DNA of 64,000 nt from Blastopirellula retiformator (GTDB taxonomy: Bacteria; Planctomycetota; Planctomycetia; Pirellulales; Pirellulaceae): contig NZ_SJPF01000003.1 in NCBI RefSeq assembly GCF_007859755.1, positions 744,001 through 808,000 on the forward strand. The letters run 5' to 3'. Positions 54,331-63,000 of this stretch are shown here, piece by piece (the first letter of the stretch is position 1; each line of letters opens with the position of its first letter). A program made the translations under genes and the position numbers. The notes under the pieces are model-generated. The model made no database searches. It had not been told where the DNA came from and was given only the letters and a program-made list of their open reading frames with translations.

Positions 54331-54804
54331 TTAGCGCCTTGTCGCGCCTTGTCGCGTCTTTCGCTGCAGGTCGCTGCCGGAAAGTTTTTGCGGCTGCAGT
54401 TCGTCTCCTTCCAAGTCGAGCGTCAGCGTTCCCCCCTGGATATCTTTTTGCAACTGCGAGGCCGAGTTAAATTCGGCCGGCAGATACTGAAAGTAGATCG
54501 GCTCGGGGTTCGGAATCCGTTCGGTCGGGGCCGTCTCACCAATTTTTCGTTGGGCGGTAATTTTCACTTGCCGCAGACCAGGGCTGGTCCGTAGCGTGAA
54601 CTTGCCGTCCTGGATATCGGCGCTGGCGAATTGGCCGACGCCGCCGACCGGAGCTAGTTCAACGTAGCCTTTCTCAATCGGCTGACCATTAAAGGTTGCG
54701 ACTCCTTGCACCTCCATTTTTCCGTCTCCGCCGCACCCGACGGAAACGAGAAGCAGGCATGCGGAGAGGCATATCGACAACATGTGCGCAGGGGTGATCA
54801 CCAT
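54331..54804 (-). CDS. Small lipoprotein, carboxypeptidase-regulatory-like
   Basis: A 157-residue lipoprotein. The signal ends in lipobox SVGC (near residue 24) after LSICLSACLLLVSV. The mature part has one beta-sandwich domain of the kind seen in planctomycete lipoproteins: VQGVATFNGQPIEKGYVELA, then DGKFTLRTSPGLRQVKITAQ and YFQYLPAEFNSASQLQKDIQ. GGAG is nine bases before the ATG. The last codons contain a tandem 10-base duplication (54334-54353), which gives the tail TRQGATRR. It is 222 bases downstream of the DUF1559 gene on the same strand, with three hairpins between. It probably works on the cell surface with the prepilin-like protein. Confidence 0.8.
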   Translation of the reverse strand: MVITPAHMLSICLSACLLLVSVGCGGDGKMEVQGVATFNGQPIEKGYVELAPVGGVGQFASADIQDGKFTLRTSPGLRQVKITAQRKIGETAPTERIPNPEPIYFQYLPAEFNSASQLQKDIQGGTLTLDLEGDELQPQKLSGSDLQRKTRQGATRR

Positions 54805-54877
54805 CGGAGGCGTCTCCTCGAAGTTCGGCGGGAAGCGTAGATTCGATTCCCGCTCTTAGGGCGGTTATGAGGTTTAG

Positions 54878-54904
54878 CAGTCCGTTGATTTTCTCGACGG
54901 ACTG
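54878..54904. repeat. Hairpin 1 downstream of the reverse DUF1559 gene
   Basis: CAGTCCGT at 54878-54885 pairs with 54897-54904 around an 11-base loop. It is the first of three hairpins between the lipoprotein gene and the DUF1559 gene. Confidence 0.6.
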
Positions 54905-54921
54905 CGTGATCGCACGGATGC

Positions 54922-54959
54922 GCTCGCAAAATAACGACGTAAGTCGTTATTTTGCGAGC
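54922..54959. repeat. Hairpin 2: perfect 17-bp palindrome
   Basis: GCTCGCAAAATAACGAC at 54922-54938 is the exact reverse complement of 54943-54959, loop GTAA. It is AT-rich in the middle and could end transcription on either strand or be a mobile palindrome. Confidence 0.7.
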
Positions 54960-54983
54960 CGCGAAGAGCTATGCTCTGAGCCT

Positions 54984-55033
54984 GGCGAGGTTGAAAAATG
55001 CCACGATGGCATTTTTCAACCGGCAGTTAGTAT
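54984..55033 (-). repeat. 50-bp palindromic element, copy B
   Basis: Reverse-strand copy of the element at 45806-45855 (one mismatch in 50). Again it begins four bases before a stop codon, here that of the DUF1559 gene, so the last Tyr codon and TAA are shared. The core hairpin is 54990-55020. Confidence 0.85.
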
Positions 55034-55980
55034 TCGCCGAGAACTTGGCCGTCGCTGCGGGCGCCAAGATTACGAAACGTGGTGACGTTGATCGTGTCGG
55101 CGATAAACCGGACCGACCCGTCCGAGAGGGCCGCGTTGACGCCGCCGGTATGCCAGCTGCGGGGAGCGATCACGTTGGCGCCCCAGTCCCAGTCGGCATG
55201 CGCGGTGCACTTGGCGCCGAGCGCGCCGCCGAGGTTCGTATGGCAGCGATTGCTGCGATCATTCGCATCGGCGTTCGGCGTCAGGTAAGTCGTGAAACCG
55301 GCGCCCATTGCAACTTGCGTACGCCCCATCGCGCTCCAGATGTCCTGCTGCGTCGGCGTGATGATTTCCGACACCAGTAGCGTGTTCGACAGACCGTCGG
55401 TGGCGTCACGCAGTTTGGCTCGCTTTTCGGGTACGAACATGCCGGCGGTTCCGGTGTAGCCGTCAACCGCACTCCAGGGCGTGCCGGAGTTATAGTTCGA
55501 GTCGCCGTAGCAAACGACGTAGTTTTGCAACGAGTTTTGCCATTCCAGGATGCCTTCTTCCTGAATGTTGGTGTCGTCCGACGGGCAGATCATCGTGTCG
55601 AGCAAAGCAATGCGGGCCTGACCGCCCCATCCGGGCACGCCATTGATCTTGTTGGTGAAGTCGATTTGATCGTACATCGCCGTTTCTTCGATGAACGGCA
55701 AGATGAAGCAGTAGTACGAATAAGAGTCGCGGCCCCAGAGATTGTTTCCTTGGCTTCCCGGCGGCAGTTCGCCGTAGGTGTCGTGGAAGTTGTGCATCGC
55801 CAGGGCGACTTGGCGCATCTGGTTAGTGCATTGCATGCGGCGAGCCGCTTCCCGCGCCTGCTGAACCGCGGGAAGCAGCAGCGCAATTAAAACGCCGATG
55901 ATGGCGATCACCACCAAGAGTTCGACCAGCGTAAAACCGCGTCGGCGCCGCACATGGGAAAAGTTGATTGAAGTGTTCAT
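55027..55980 (-). CDS. DUF1559 prepilin-like protein
   Basis: A 317-residue protein of the planctomycete DUF1559 family. The N-terminus has the class III-type prepilin signal, [20 protein letters not shown], with the conserved glutamate, then a long hydrophobic helix and [20 protein letters not shown]. The beta-rich C-terminal part has LRDATDGLSNTLLVSEIITP and a closing HTGGVNAALSDGSVRFIADT, then DGQVLGEY. It is probably processed by a prepilin peptidase and exported by a type II secretion or pilus-like system; no such genes are in the window. A lipoprotein gene follows on the same strand. Confidence 0.92.
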   Translation of the reverse strand: MNTSINFSHVRRRRGFTLVELLVVIAIIGVLIALLLPAVQQAREAARRMQCTNQMRQVALAMHNFHDTYGELPPGSQGNNLWGRDSYSYYCFILPFIEETAMYDQIDFTNKINGVPGWGGQARIALLDTMICPSDDTNIQEEGILEWQNSLQNYVVCYGDSNYNSGTPWSAVDGYTGTAGMFVPEKRAKLRDATDGLSNTLLVSEIITPTQQDIWSAMGRTQVAMGAGFTTYLTPNADANDRSNRCHTNLGGALGAKCTAHADWDWGANVIAPRSWHTGGVNAALSDGSVRFIADTINVTTFRNLGARSDGQVLGEY

Positions 55981-56523
55981 AAATCACCACTATGAAAGAA
56001 GAGAATAAACCGCGCTTTGTTCTCATCAAAAACGTCAAGCGTTTTCTGAAGAACAATAAAGTCGCAACACATTCGCAGCGAAGTGCGGGGCCGGGAGTCG
56101 AAGTCGTTTTGCTGGACATCCCTCCGTTAGATCCCGCTTAGTGCTGCAAAGTTTGGCGAGTTCGAATCCGCTGAACTCGTGCGCCAAGCCATTTACCTAG
56201 GCTATCAATCGAAAACTAGCGAAGTCCATGAATATTTGCGCTGACAGGCTTCGATATTTCACATGGCGGTATTCTTTCTGCTAATAGAGAGCCCTAAAGG
56301 AGGGCTTGTCTGTCATCGCTTTAACCCTGTTTTTCCGGGGTAAACGTGGCGAAATGTCTCGGTGATCGAACCAAGAGTTGATCACCGTAAAAAGTGGTCG
56401 CGGATCGCCGCAGTCGGCACCAAAAATGTGGATCTCGCCCGCCTTCTGACTGCAATCGATTTCCCAAGAAGCGGGGATTCTCCCCTGGCCTTCCGCCTTC
56501 CCTTCCACAACGAGTCCGTTGCT
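55981..56523. other. Gap between divergent DUF1559 and ceramidase-like genes
   Basis: About 540 bases with no supported gene. The open frame on the reverse strand from 56844 overlaps the ceramidase gene and reads like an antisense shadow. One short hairpin (AGCCCT/AGGGCT near 56290) is visible. Promoters for both neighbours should lie here. Confidence 0.4.
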
Positions 56524-57867
56524 ATGTCTCACCGAATTCGGTGTGTCCTTACGCTTGGCGTTCTGCTCTCGATCACCTTTGCCGCAGGCTTGCGTGCCGC
56601 TGACCTGCCTTACTTGGTTGGTACGGCGAAGGTAGAGATCACTCCCGACTATCCCGTCATGTTGTCTGGCTATGCCTCGCGCGGTTTGAAGGAAGTCTCC
56701 GAGACGATTCAGCCGCTCTATGCCCGCGCTGTTTCGATCGGCGACAAAGAGGAGTCGCCCATGGTGTTGATGATGGTCAATAACTGCGGCGTCTCGGCGG
56801 AGACAAGCGATCGGGTCGCCCAGCAATTGAGAGCGAAGTATCAACTTCCCCGGGCGCGGTTAGCGATTTGTTCGACGCATACGCACTACGCGCCGATGCT
56901 CAGCGGCGTCTTACCGAATCTCGCCTCGCAGTCGATCCCGCACCAGCGGCAACAGGCGATTGATCGCGATACCGGTGAGCTAGTCTCAGCGCTTGTCAAA
57001 GCGGCGAGCCAAGCGATCGACGATCGATTGCCCGCGCGGCTCGAGTTTGCAATTCGCGAAGTTGGTTTTGCCGCCAATCGTCGCGCTGGCGGTGGACCGT
57101 CCGATCATCAACTGCCGCTGCTAACCGTTTGCGATGCGGACGACAAAGTCCGCTCGGCGATTGTCGGCTACGCATGTCATTGCACGACGATTGGAACGAC
57201 GCCGGCGTTTATTGGCGACTGGGCCGGTTATGGCGCCCAGTATCTGGAACGGGAATATCCCGGCGCCGTTGCGCTGGTCATCATTGGTTGCGGCGGCGAC
57301 CAAAATCCGCAGCCGCGCGGAAACTCGAATTCGCACAGCAATACGGTCAGGCGATCCGGGACGAGGTCGTCCGCTTGATGAAGGCGCCCATGCGCCCGAT
57401 CGATGGCGAAGGCGAGCGGCATCGATGGTTTTTACGCGTCGAAGTACGTCCAGCGAATCGAAGCCGGCCAGGCGATCCCGACCGCGCTCGACTACCCGGT
57501 GCAAAGCTGGACGCTGGGCGACGACCTAGCGATCGTCTTTCTTGGAGGTGAAGTGACGGTTGACTATTCGGTGCGTCTGAAGAGCCTGACGCCTTCGGGC
57601 AAATTGTGGGTCGCCGCTTACTCGAATGACGTCCGCACCTATATACCGTCGGCCCGGGTGCTCCAAGAAGGAGGCTACGAAGGGGGCGGCTCCCGAATCT
57701 TCGATCATTTCGGCAGCGCAGCGACAACTTCCGGAATGGCTTCCCGCCAAGAATTAGCAGACGCGCTTCTTGCCCATCGATCGAAGCGACTCTGGCCGGG
57801 AAAGGCCGGATTCGCCATCGTGCTTGTCTCGTATCAACAAGCATTGATGTTTTTTGCCGAGGCCTGA
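56524..57867 (+). pseudogene. Decayed neutral/alkaline ceramidase-like gene
   Basis: An exported protein (signal RIRCVLTLGVLLSITFAAGL) of the neutral-ceramidase-like kind: YLVGTAKVEITPDYPVMLSG, YARAVSIGDKEESPMVLMMV, LAICSTHTHYAPMLSG, VIIGCGGDQNPQPRG. After PQPRG the frame ends at 57378 in unrelated residues. The family sequence goes on in another frame from about 57323 (KLEFAQQYGQAIRDEVVRLM), as if one A was lost from a run of A's. It then returns to the first frame at about 57430 (YASKYVQRIEAGQAIPTALD, WTLGDDLAIVFLGGEVTVDY, to 57867). A spacer that usually follows PIDGE seems to be missing too. So there is at least one frameshift and probably a deletion: a broken gene. Confidence 0.8.
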
Positions 57868-58249
57868 GCTTGGCCGATGGGAATTCGATCGTCCTTAATG
57901 TCGTCTTCCGAGTTATTTAGGGCGTAGAAGATTCTCTCCTTGACGTGTCAGCGCCGGACCGATGCGAGGGCGTTCGTATTTCTGAATAGGCCGAAACTGC
58001 GAAAAAATGATTTTTTTGTAATATTTAGATGGCAAAGCAGGGGAGAGGCGGGTACTTTCTTCTGTTAGAGAGTTCAGTGCATTTGTGCAGGGCCAAGTCC
58101 GCCGTTGATTGGGACTTGCGAGCGACACGAATTGTGCTGGTTCTCGGTCCACTCTTTCAAGTCCCGTCTTTGATCTTGGCGCTTCTGGTCGCCCGTCATT
58201 TTCCCATCATCTTGTCGGTCGATTTTCTCGACCAATCCTGGAGAGAATC
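57868..58249. other. Gap upstream of a DUF1559 gene
   Basis: About 380 bases with no supported gene. It may carry the promoter of the DUF1559 gene at 58250; nothing clear is visible. Confidence 0.4.
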
Positions 58250-59320
58250 ATGAGCATCGTCAATTTTCGCCGCCGCCATCTTAGCGGCCGCGCCGGTTTC
58301 ACGTTGGTCGAACTGTTGGTTGTCATCGCTATCATCGGCGTGTTGATTGCGCTGCTGTTGCCGGCGGTTCAGCAAGCTCGCGAGTCAGCGCGGCGAACGC
58401 AATGCGTCAATAACCTGAAACAGATTGGCCTGGCCCTCCACAACTACGCCGACACGTTCAAAGAGTTCCCGCCGCTGGCGATCTTGGGTGACGGAAACGG
58501 CAACCCTCAGGCGACGCGCTGCTATACCTGGATCTCGCTGATCTTGCCGCAACTGGAGCAAGGAGCGCTGCACGATCAGTTTAACTTTGCCGCGCCCGCT
58601 TGGAATCAAACGCTGCCCGGTAGTCTTGGTAACCTGCAAGGGGCTCCGGTCGCCTCGGTGTTGCTCTGTCCTTCGGACGGCACGCCGATGGATACCTCGC
58701 AAACCAACGGCGTTTCAATCACCAACTACATCGGCTCGGAAGGGTATCACTGGTGGACGACCGCCGGCATCAGCGACGCGACGCTAACCAGCCAGGGACT
58801 GTCTGGCTTTTCGTCGTCGACTTCGGCCAATGATTTCTCCGGCGCCTTTACGATTGGTCGGAAGACGCGGTTCGCCAGCTTTGTGGACGGGACCAGCAAT
58901 ACGATCGTCGTCTCCGAAACCAATGGCAGCGGGTACAAGAACGGCGGTGATCGGATGAAAGGGGGCACTGGCATCCCACGGTTGCCGACTGCCGAAGCGG
59001 TGGTTCGCCCCGCCTACGTCTTCACGGGCTTTGCCGGACTTAGCCGCCGCGCACCTTACGCGGACCCAACTGGTACGGCGGCAACGGCTGACGGCTGGTT
59101 CAATAAAACGGGCAGCAATCCGTACTACTTCACCCCGTCGTACATCGCCTATCGGCACATCAACAACGACTGGCAAGGGCCGGGCAGCTTCCACTCCGGC
59201 ATCTGCAATAGCCTGCTGGGGGACGCGTCGGTTCGTACGATCACCGAAACGATGGACTACGGCACCTACCTGTGCTTGAACGCCGTCGCAGATCGTCACG
59301 CCCGCGGATTCGACCAATAG
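58250..59320 (+). CDS. DUF1559 prepilin-like protein
   Basis: A 356-residue DUF1559 protein. The N-terminus is [20 protein letters not shown] with the prepilin glutamate, followed by [20 protein letters not shown]. The C-terminal part has [40 protein letters not shown] and [20 protein letters not shown]. The ATG at 58250 has GGAGAG upstream; the open frame extends further but lacks a signal. A 44-residue lipoprotein gene follows 63 bases later on the same strand, the same type of pairing as for the other DUF1559 genes here. Confidence 0.92.
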   Translation: MSIVNFRRRHLSGRAGFTLVELLVVIAIIGVLIALLLPAVQQARESARRTQCVNNLKQIGLALHNYADTFKEFPPLAILGDGNGNPQATRCYTWISLILPQLEQGALHDQFNFAAPAWNQTLPGSLGNLQGAPVASVLLCPSDGTPMDTSQTNGVSITNYIGSEGYHWWTTAGISDATLTSQGLSGFSSSTSANDFSGAFTIGRKTRFASFVDGTSNTIVVSETNGSGYKNGGDRMKGGTGIPRLPTAEAVVRPAYVFTGFAGLSRRAPYADPTGTAATADGWFNKTGSNPYYFTPSYIAYRHINNDWQGPGSFHSGICNSLLGDASVRTITETMDYGTYLCLNAVADRHARGFDQ

Positions 59321-59383
59321 CGTCATTTGCCGTTTCGAGTTTGTTTTGTTTGTCAGCGACACCTCGCGTTGCAAGGAATTGAT

Positions 59384-59518
59384 ATGCGCTACCTCGCGTC
59401 CTTTGTTTTGATGCTTACGATTTGCCTGGTCCTTGGGTGCGGCGAAAAGAAGCCGGAATCGACCGTCGACACCACCGACGCCAGCATGACGGAAGCCCCG
59501 CCGGAACCTGGCCGTTGA
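59384..59518 (+). CDS. Very small lipoprotein
   Basis: A 44-residue lipoprotein. The signal (RYLASFVLMLTICLVLGC) ends in lipobox VLGC, so the mature part is only about 26 residues, starting CGEKKPESTVDTTDASMTEA. AAGGAATTG lies before the ATG. It follows a DUF1559 gene by 63 bases and ends at a good terminator, so it is a real transcription unit end. Function unknown; it is the shortest partner of the three DUF1559-lipoprotein pairs. Confidence 0.72.
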   Translation: MRYLASFVLMLTICLVLGCGEKKPESTVDTTDASMTEAPPEPGR

Positions 59519-59543
59519 CCGAAAACGCTTTCAGGGATCCAAG

Positions 59544-59575
59544 GAGCCGAGCGGCAACGTTCGGCTCTTTTTTTT
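59544..59575 (+). terminator. Terminator of the DUF1559-lipoprotein pair
   Basis: GAGCCGA (59544-59550) pairs with TCGGCTC (59561-59567) and is followed by eight T (59568-59575), 25 bases past the stop. Confidence 0.88.
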
Positions 59576-59973
59576 GTTGTTGTGGTAGTCCTCCGGTTCG
59601 TCGCACTGGCGAACCTGGGCATTGTTCGGCGACTCTCGCCTCCCCTTCTGGCACTCGCTTTCTCTCTCTCCGTCTCCCGCTCGGAGCGCTATCTCGCCAC
59701 GCGGCAGGGCGAGTGAGTAGCGAAGCAGGCCCAAATCGATAAACCGCCAAGCATGGGTTGTGTCGCATTTGGTCAGAGAACATAGATTTCTTGAGTTTTT
59801 CGCGATTCTGTGTGTTTATGGGGGATGCTAAGCACCGCTTAGTGGTTAAAAATAGCACAATGCCGCCATCCAATCTGGTTGCTGTGCGGTTTTCCCTGAC
59901 TTTCGGTGTTTTGGTTATCCACTTTTATCTGTTGAGCGGCCGCGCGGACGCTCATTCTGGGCGAGGAGAAATC
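59576..59973. other. Gap upstream of a DUF1559 gene
   Basis: About 400 bases without a supported gene, although the next frame is open from 59758. That extension has no signal and no family match before the prepilin N-terminus at 59974. Confidence 0.45.
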
Positions 59974-60975
59974 ATGGAGAAGAGGAATCTAGGGCGTGGG
60001 CGGCTTACACGCTTGTCTGGCTTCACGCTGGTCGAATTGCTGGTCGTGATCGCAATTATCGGCGTATTGATCGCGCTGCTATTGCCGGCCGTGCAACAGG
60101 CCCGCGAGGCGGCTCGGCGAATGCAGTGCACCAACAACCTGAAGCAGCATGGTTTGGCGCTGCACACCTATCATGACACGCACGGGGCGTTTCCGCCGGC
60201 GGTTATTAACCCGGGATGCCGCTACTGCGATGTGATTCCGGCGTCGCAAAACTGGGACGGCAATGTCCGGAACACGACGTTTCAGCTGATGATCCTGCCG
60301 TTTCTGGAACAGGGCAATCTGTACGATCAGATTGACTTTCGCTATCCGGTTGGGCTTTCGGCTCACTCCGACATGACCGATCCGGTCGCGGCCGACGCGG
60401 CGAGCAACATGAGCGCGATCAAGGGTGTGCATCTCGATGTATTCGCTTGTCCCTCCGATCCGGGCGATCAGGCCGGCACCAGCACTTCGACCTCGGGTCA
60501 CTACTACACGATTAACTACTATCGCACCAGCTACGGGGCGATCACGTACACGTGGGAAGATAACTCCGACAACTCGAAACTGCTGTGGGGTTCCGCGGAT
60601 AACAACTCAAGCTTGCGACCGGCTTTTGGGATCAACGGTTCGAGCAAGATCCGCGACATCGTCGATGGCACGAGCAACTCGCTGCTGCTGTGCGAAACCC
60701 GGATGATTAAATCCTCCACCAACTACGGACCGTATTGGGGAACCTGGACCAATACGTTTTGGTTGGCGATGGACTTGCAGATCAACTCGACGCGGATTGA
60801 ATCGGGCGTTGATACGAAAAAACCGTATGCCTGGACGCCGGGCAGCAATCACCCAGGCGGTTGCAACTCATTATTCGCCGATGCTTCGGTTCACTTCCTA
60901 AGCGAAACGACCAATGCGAACACTCTCTACAACTTGGCGAAAATCGCCGACGGCAACGTCATTGGCGAATATTAA
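59974..60975 (+). CDS. DUF1559 prepilin-like protein
   Basis: A 333-residue DUF1559 protein. The N-terminus [20 protein letters not shown] with the prepilin glutamate is followed by [20 protein letters not shown]. The C-terminal part has [40 protein letters not shown] and the closing [12 protein letters not shown] lies before the ATG at 59974. A lipoprotein gene follows 12 bases later, so the two are cotranscribed. It is probably processed by a prepilin peptidase; the partner machinery is elsewhere. Confidence 0.92.
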   Translation: MEKRNLGRGRLTRLSGFTLVELLVVIAIIGVLIALLLPAVQQAREAARRMQCTNNLKQHGLALHTYHDTHGAFPPAVINPGCRYCDVIPASQNWDGNVRNTTFQLMILPFLEQGNLYDQIDFRYPVGLSAHSDMTDPVAADAASNMSAIKGVHLDVFACPSDPGDQAGTSTSTSGHYYTINYYRTSYGAITYTWEDNSDNSKLLWGSADNNSSLRPAFGINGSSKIRDIVDGTSNSLLLCETRMIKSSTNYGPYWGTWTNTFWLAMDLQINSTRIESGVDTKKPYAWTPGSNHPGGCNSLFADASVHFLSETTNANTLYNLAKIADGNVIGEY

Positions 60976-60987
60976 GAGGAACGGGCA

Positions 60988-61407
60988 ATGTCAGAGAACG
61001 AGAAAGAAGGCCGCTTGAACCGGCGTGTGTTGCTTGGTTGCATGATCTTGATCGGTTTGGCGGGAGGATGTGGCCCGGCAGCCAATCATCCAGAACTGGC
61101 CCCGGTGACCGGGGTGGTGACCGTTAACGGTAAACCGGTCGAGAACGTGACCGTCGTTTTTACGCCGGCGACGGAAGGCCGCGTCTCGCGCGGCGGGACC
61201 GATGCGGAAGGAAAGTTTACGCTGCGATATGCCGGCGACGCTGATGGCGCCGTACTCGGCCAGCATGCTGTTACCTTCATGGTGATCGATGCCGACGCGC
61301 CAGCGAACGTTCTGCCCCGCAAATACGCAGATCAGACCGCGAGCATCCCGGCCGAGGTCACCAAGGCCGGGCCGAACGAGTATACGTTCGACCTGAAGGG
61401 AAGGTAA
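60988..61407 (+). CDS. Small lipoprotein, carboxypeptidase-regulatory-like
   Basis: A 139-residue lipoprotein. The signal RRVLLGCMILIGLAGG is followed by a lipobox cysteine (AGGC). The mature part has one beta-sandwich domain (LAPVTGVVTVNGKPVENVTV, VFTPATEGRVSRGGTDAEGK, FTLRYAGDADGAVLGQHAVT), similar to the lipoprotein at 54331. It lies 12 bases after a DUF1559 gene and is ended by a terminator, so the two form one unit. Confidence 0.85.
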   Translation: MSENEKEGRLNRRVLLGCMILIGLAGGCGPAANHPELAPVTGVVTVNGKPVENVTVVFTPATEGRVSRGGTDAEGKFTLRYAGDADGAVLGQHAVTFMVIDADAPANVLPRKYADQTASIPAEVTKAGPNEYTFDLKGR

Positions 61408-61445
61408 CGCTGGGGATTCGCTTGAGTCCGCTTGTCACTCAGAAG

Positions 61446-61474
61446 ACCGCCCGATCATTCATCGGGCGGTTTTT
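61446..61474 (+). terminator. Terminator of the DUF1559-lipoprotein pair
   Basis: ACCGCCCGAT (61446-61455) pairs exactly with 61461-61470 around a 5-base loop, with a T run to 61474. It separates this unit from the convergent gene ending at 61494. Confidence 0.9.
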
Positions 61475-61493
61475 CGTTTCTTGGCCGCCCATC

Positions 61494-62651
61494 CTACGCG
61501 TGAACGAGCGAACGCCATCCGCTGCGAATGCGTGACAGCATTCGGCTGAAAAAATTGGTTGGCTGCGGTTCGTCGCTGAAGTCCAGGTAGTCGAGGAAGA
61601 AATCGGCCGCTCCGCCATGGACCGATAAGAGGCCGCCCCGTTTGCCGCCGCAGTCGATCTGGTGTTCGTTCAGACCGTACAAGAGGTAGCCCTTGCCTTG
61701 CCCACGATATCGATAGTCGCCACCACCATGCGGATCGGGTGGGACGCTGGCCAGGTAGTTTGGCGTTAGTTGGTCAAGGTGGTTGGGCAAGCTCCCCTGC
61801 TCTGCCTGGTAAACGAGAAGGGCTAATTCGATGCGAAGCAGCCGGAGCATCGCGAGAGAGCGGAGATCGGCGCCTGCGAAACTATTGCGGCGCGCTTGCG
61901 ATTGTTCTTCTGGAGTCAGTTGCGCAAAACGTTGACGGTGCGCTTCAACTTGGGCGGCGATTTCGTCGCGCTCTTCTTTCGTAAGATCTGCGAACTCTTC
62001 CTGTTTCAGCCAGTTTTCGTCCCACTCTTCCTCTTCGACGCCATTCTCCAATTCCCACTGTCGGTCACGCTCATAGATGACGTCGTACGGTTCGCGGGAC
62101 TTCTCGTAGGCATCTAGGTAATCTGGCAGCGATCGTTGCGTTTCCAGCGATAGCTTTCGCCGCATCTTGCGAAGGGCATTCAGTCCAACCCCTTCAATTC
62201 CGGCCGAAACGAGATAGTCGACGATCAGTCCCCCTTTGCGATTGGCGGTCGCCAAGAGGAAGCCGTACTCGATTTCCTTGACGGCAAGCGAAAGGTCGCC
62301 AGTCCGTTCAGCATGATGCGCTGACCAGGCGAATACGCGAGACAATTGCCGCACTGACTGAAATCGCCCGCCCGATTCGGCTTGCCATGTTTCCGCCGTT
62401 TCTGGGACCCAATTCTCACAGCGTTTTTTTAGTAGCTGACGGGCGACCGCCAGCAGACCAGCGTGGTCTGCCAGATATGCGGGGGATTGCTGGACGGCCG
62501 CTGCTTCGATCTTTTCGTCGGACGGAAAAGGGCCTTCGTAGCCCGGTTCGAAAAGGACGGCCAGCTCGGCTTCCCACGGGAAATCCGGAAGCTGACTAGC
62601 GACCTCCACCAATTGCGGGAAATTGTTCCCCTCGCGCATCGTGGTTTTCAT
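61494..62651 (-). CDS. Large soluble protein, unknown, with a GspG/pilin-like C-terminal stretch
   Basis: A 385-residue protein without a signal or membrane segment. The middle is helical and charged (ENGVEEEEWDENWLKQEEFA). Near the C-terminus LRLLRIELALLVYQAEQGSL, PNHLDQLTPNYLASVPPDPH and GGGDYRYRGQGKGYLLYG resemble the C-terminal fold of type II secretion pseudopilins as found in some planctomycete proteins. GAGGAG is eight bases before the ATG. It may belong to the same secretion or pilus-like machinery as the DUF1559 proteins, but this is a guess. Confidence 0.65.
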   Translation of the reverse strand: MKTTMREGNNFPQLVEVASQLPDFPWEAELAVLFEPGYEGPFPSDEKIEAAAVQQSPAYLADHAGLLAVARQLLKKRCENWVPETAETWQAESGGRFQSVRQLSRVFAWSAHHAERTGDLSLAVKEIEYGFLLATANRKGGLIVDYLVSAGIEGVGLNALRKMRRKLSLETQRSLPDYLDAYEKSREPYDVIYERDRQWELENGVEEEEWDENWLKQEEFADLTKEERDEIAAQVEAHRQRFAQLTPEEQSQARRNSFAGADLRSLAMLRLLRIELALLVYQAEQGSLPNHLDQLTPNYLASVPPDPHGGGDYRYRGQGKGYLLYGLNEHQIDCGGKRGGLLSVHGGAADFFLDYLDFSDEPQPTNFFSRMLSRIRSGWRSLVHA

Positions 62652-63000
62652 GCTGCCGGCTCCTCTGGGCTACTGGCCCGATTCTACGGCGCGTGACGAA
62701 AACTTGCGAGAAAATTGGGGAGCCTGCGGCAGTCAGGCGGTTCGGCAGGCCACAAAAGCGGGTGTAGATTATCTATCTTGTTGCTGACTGATTCGGATTC
62801 GCAGCCTGGGAGGGGGTAGCGCGGTTGATTGGACTTGACAAATTTGCTAATTTTTCCTGTTCTCGCCCGATTGTTGACGGTGGGTAAGGCGCCGTGCGGC
62901 GCCGCCTCACGTCGGGGATGACGTTTCTTAACTTTTGGAGCCGAACGAGCGGCTGGCTGGGTCGTCCGCTGGTTTCTGGCTAGGTGTTTCTCTTTAATTC
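62652..63000 (+). promoter_or_regulatory. rpsA upstream region
   Basis: No gene is supported. TTGACA (62835-62840) with a weak -10-like TGTTCT (62858-62863) is 17 bases apart. A GGCGCC/GGCGCC hairpin with loop GTGC (62888-62903) lies in the leader about 100 bases before rpsA. S1 leaders are often targets of autoregulation; that role is inferred only. Confidence 0.4.

Noticed and set aside
56281-56844. Reverse open frame opposite the start of the ceramidase-like gene
   Set aside because: No motif, overlaps the signal peptide region of the better supported forward gene.
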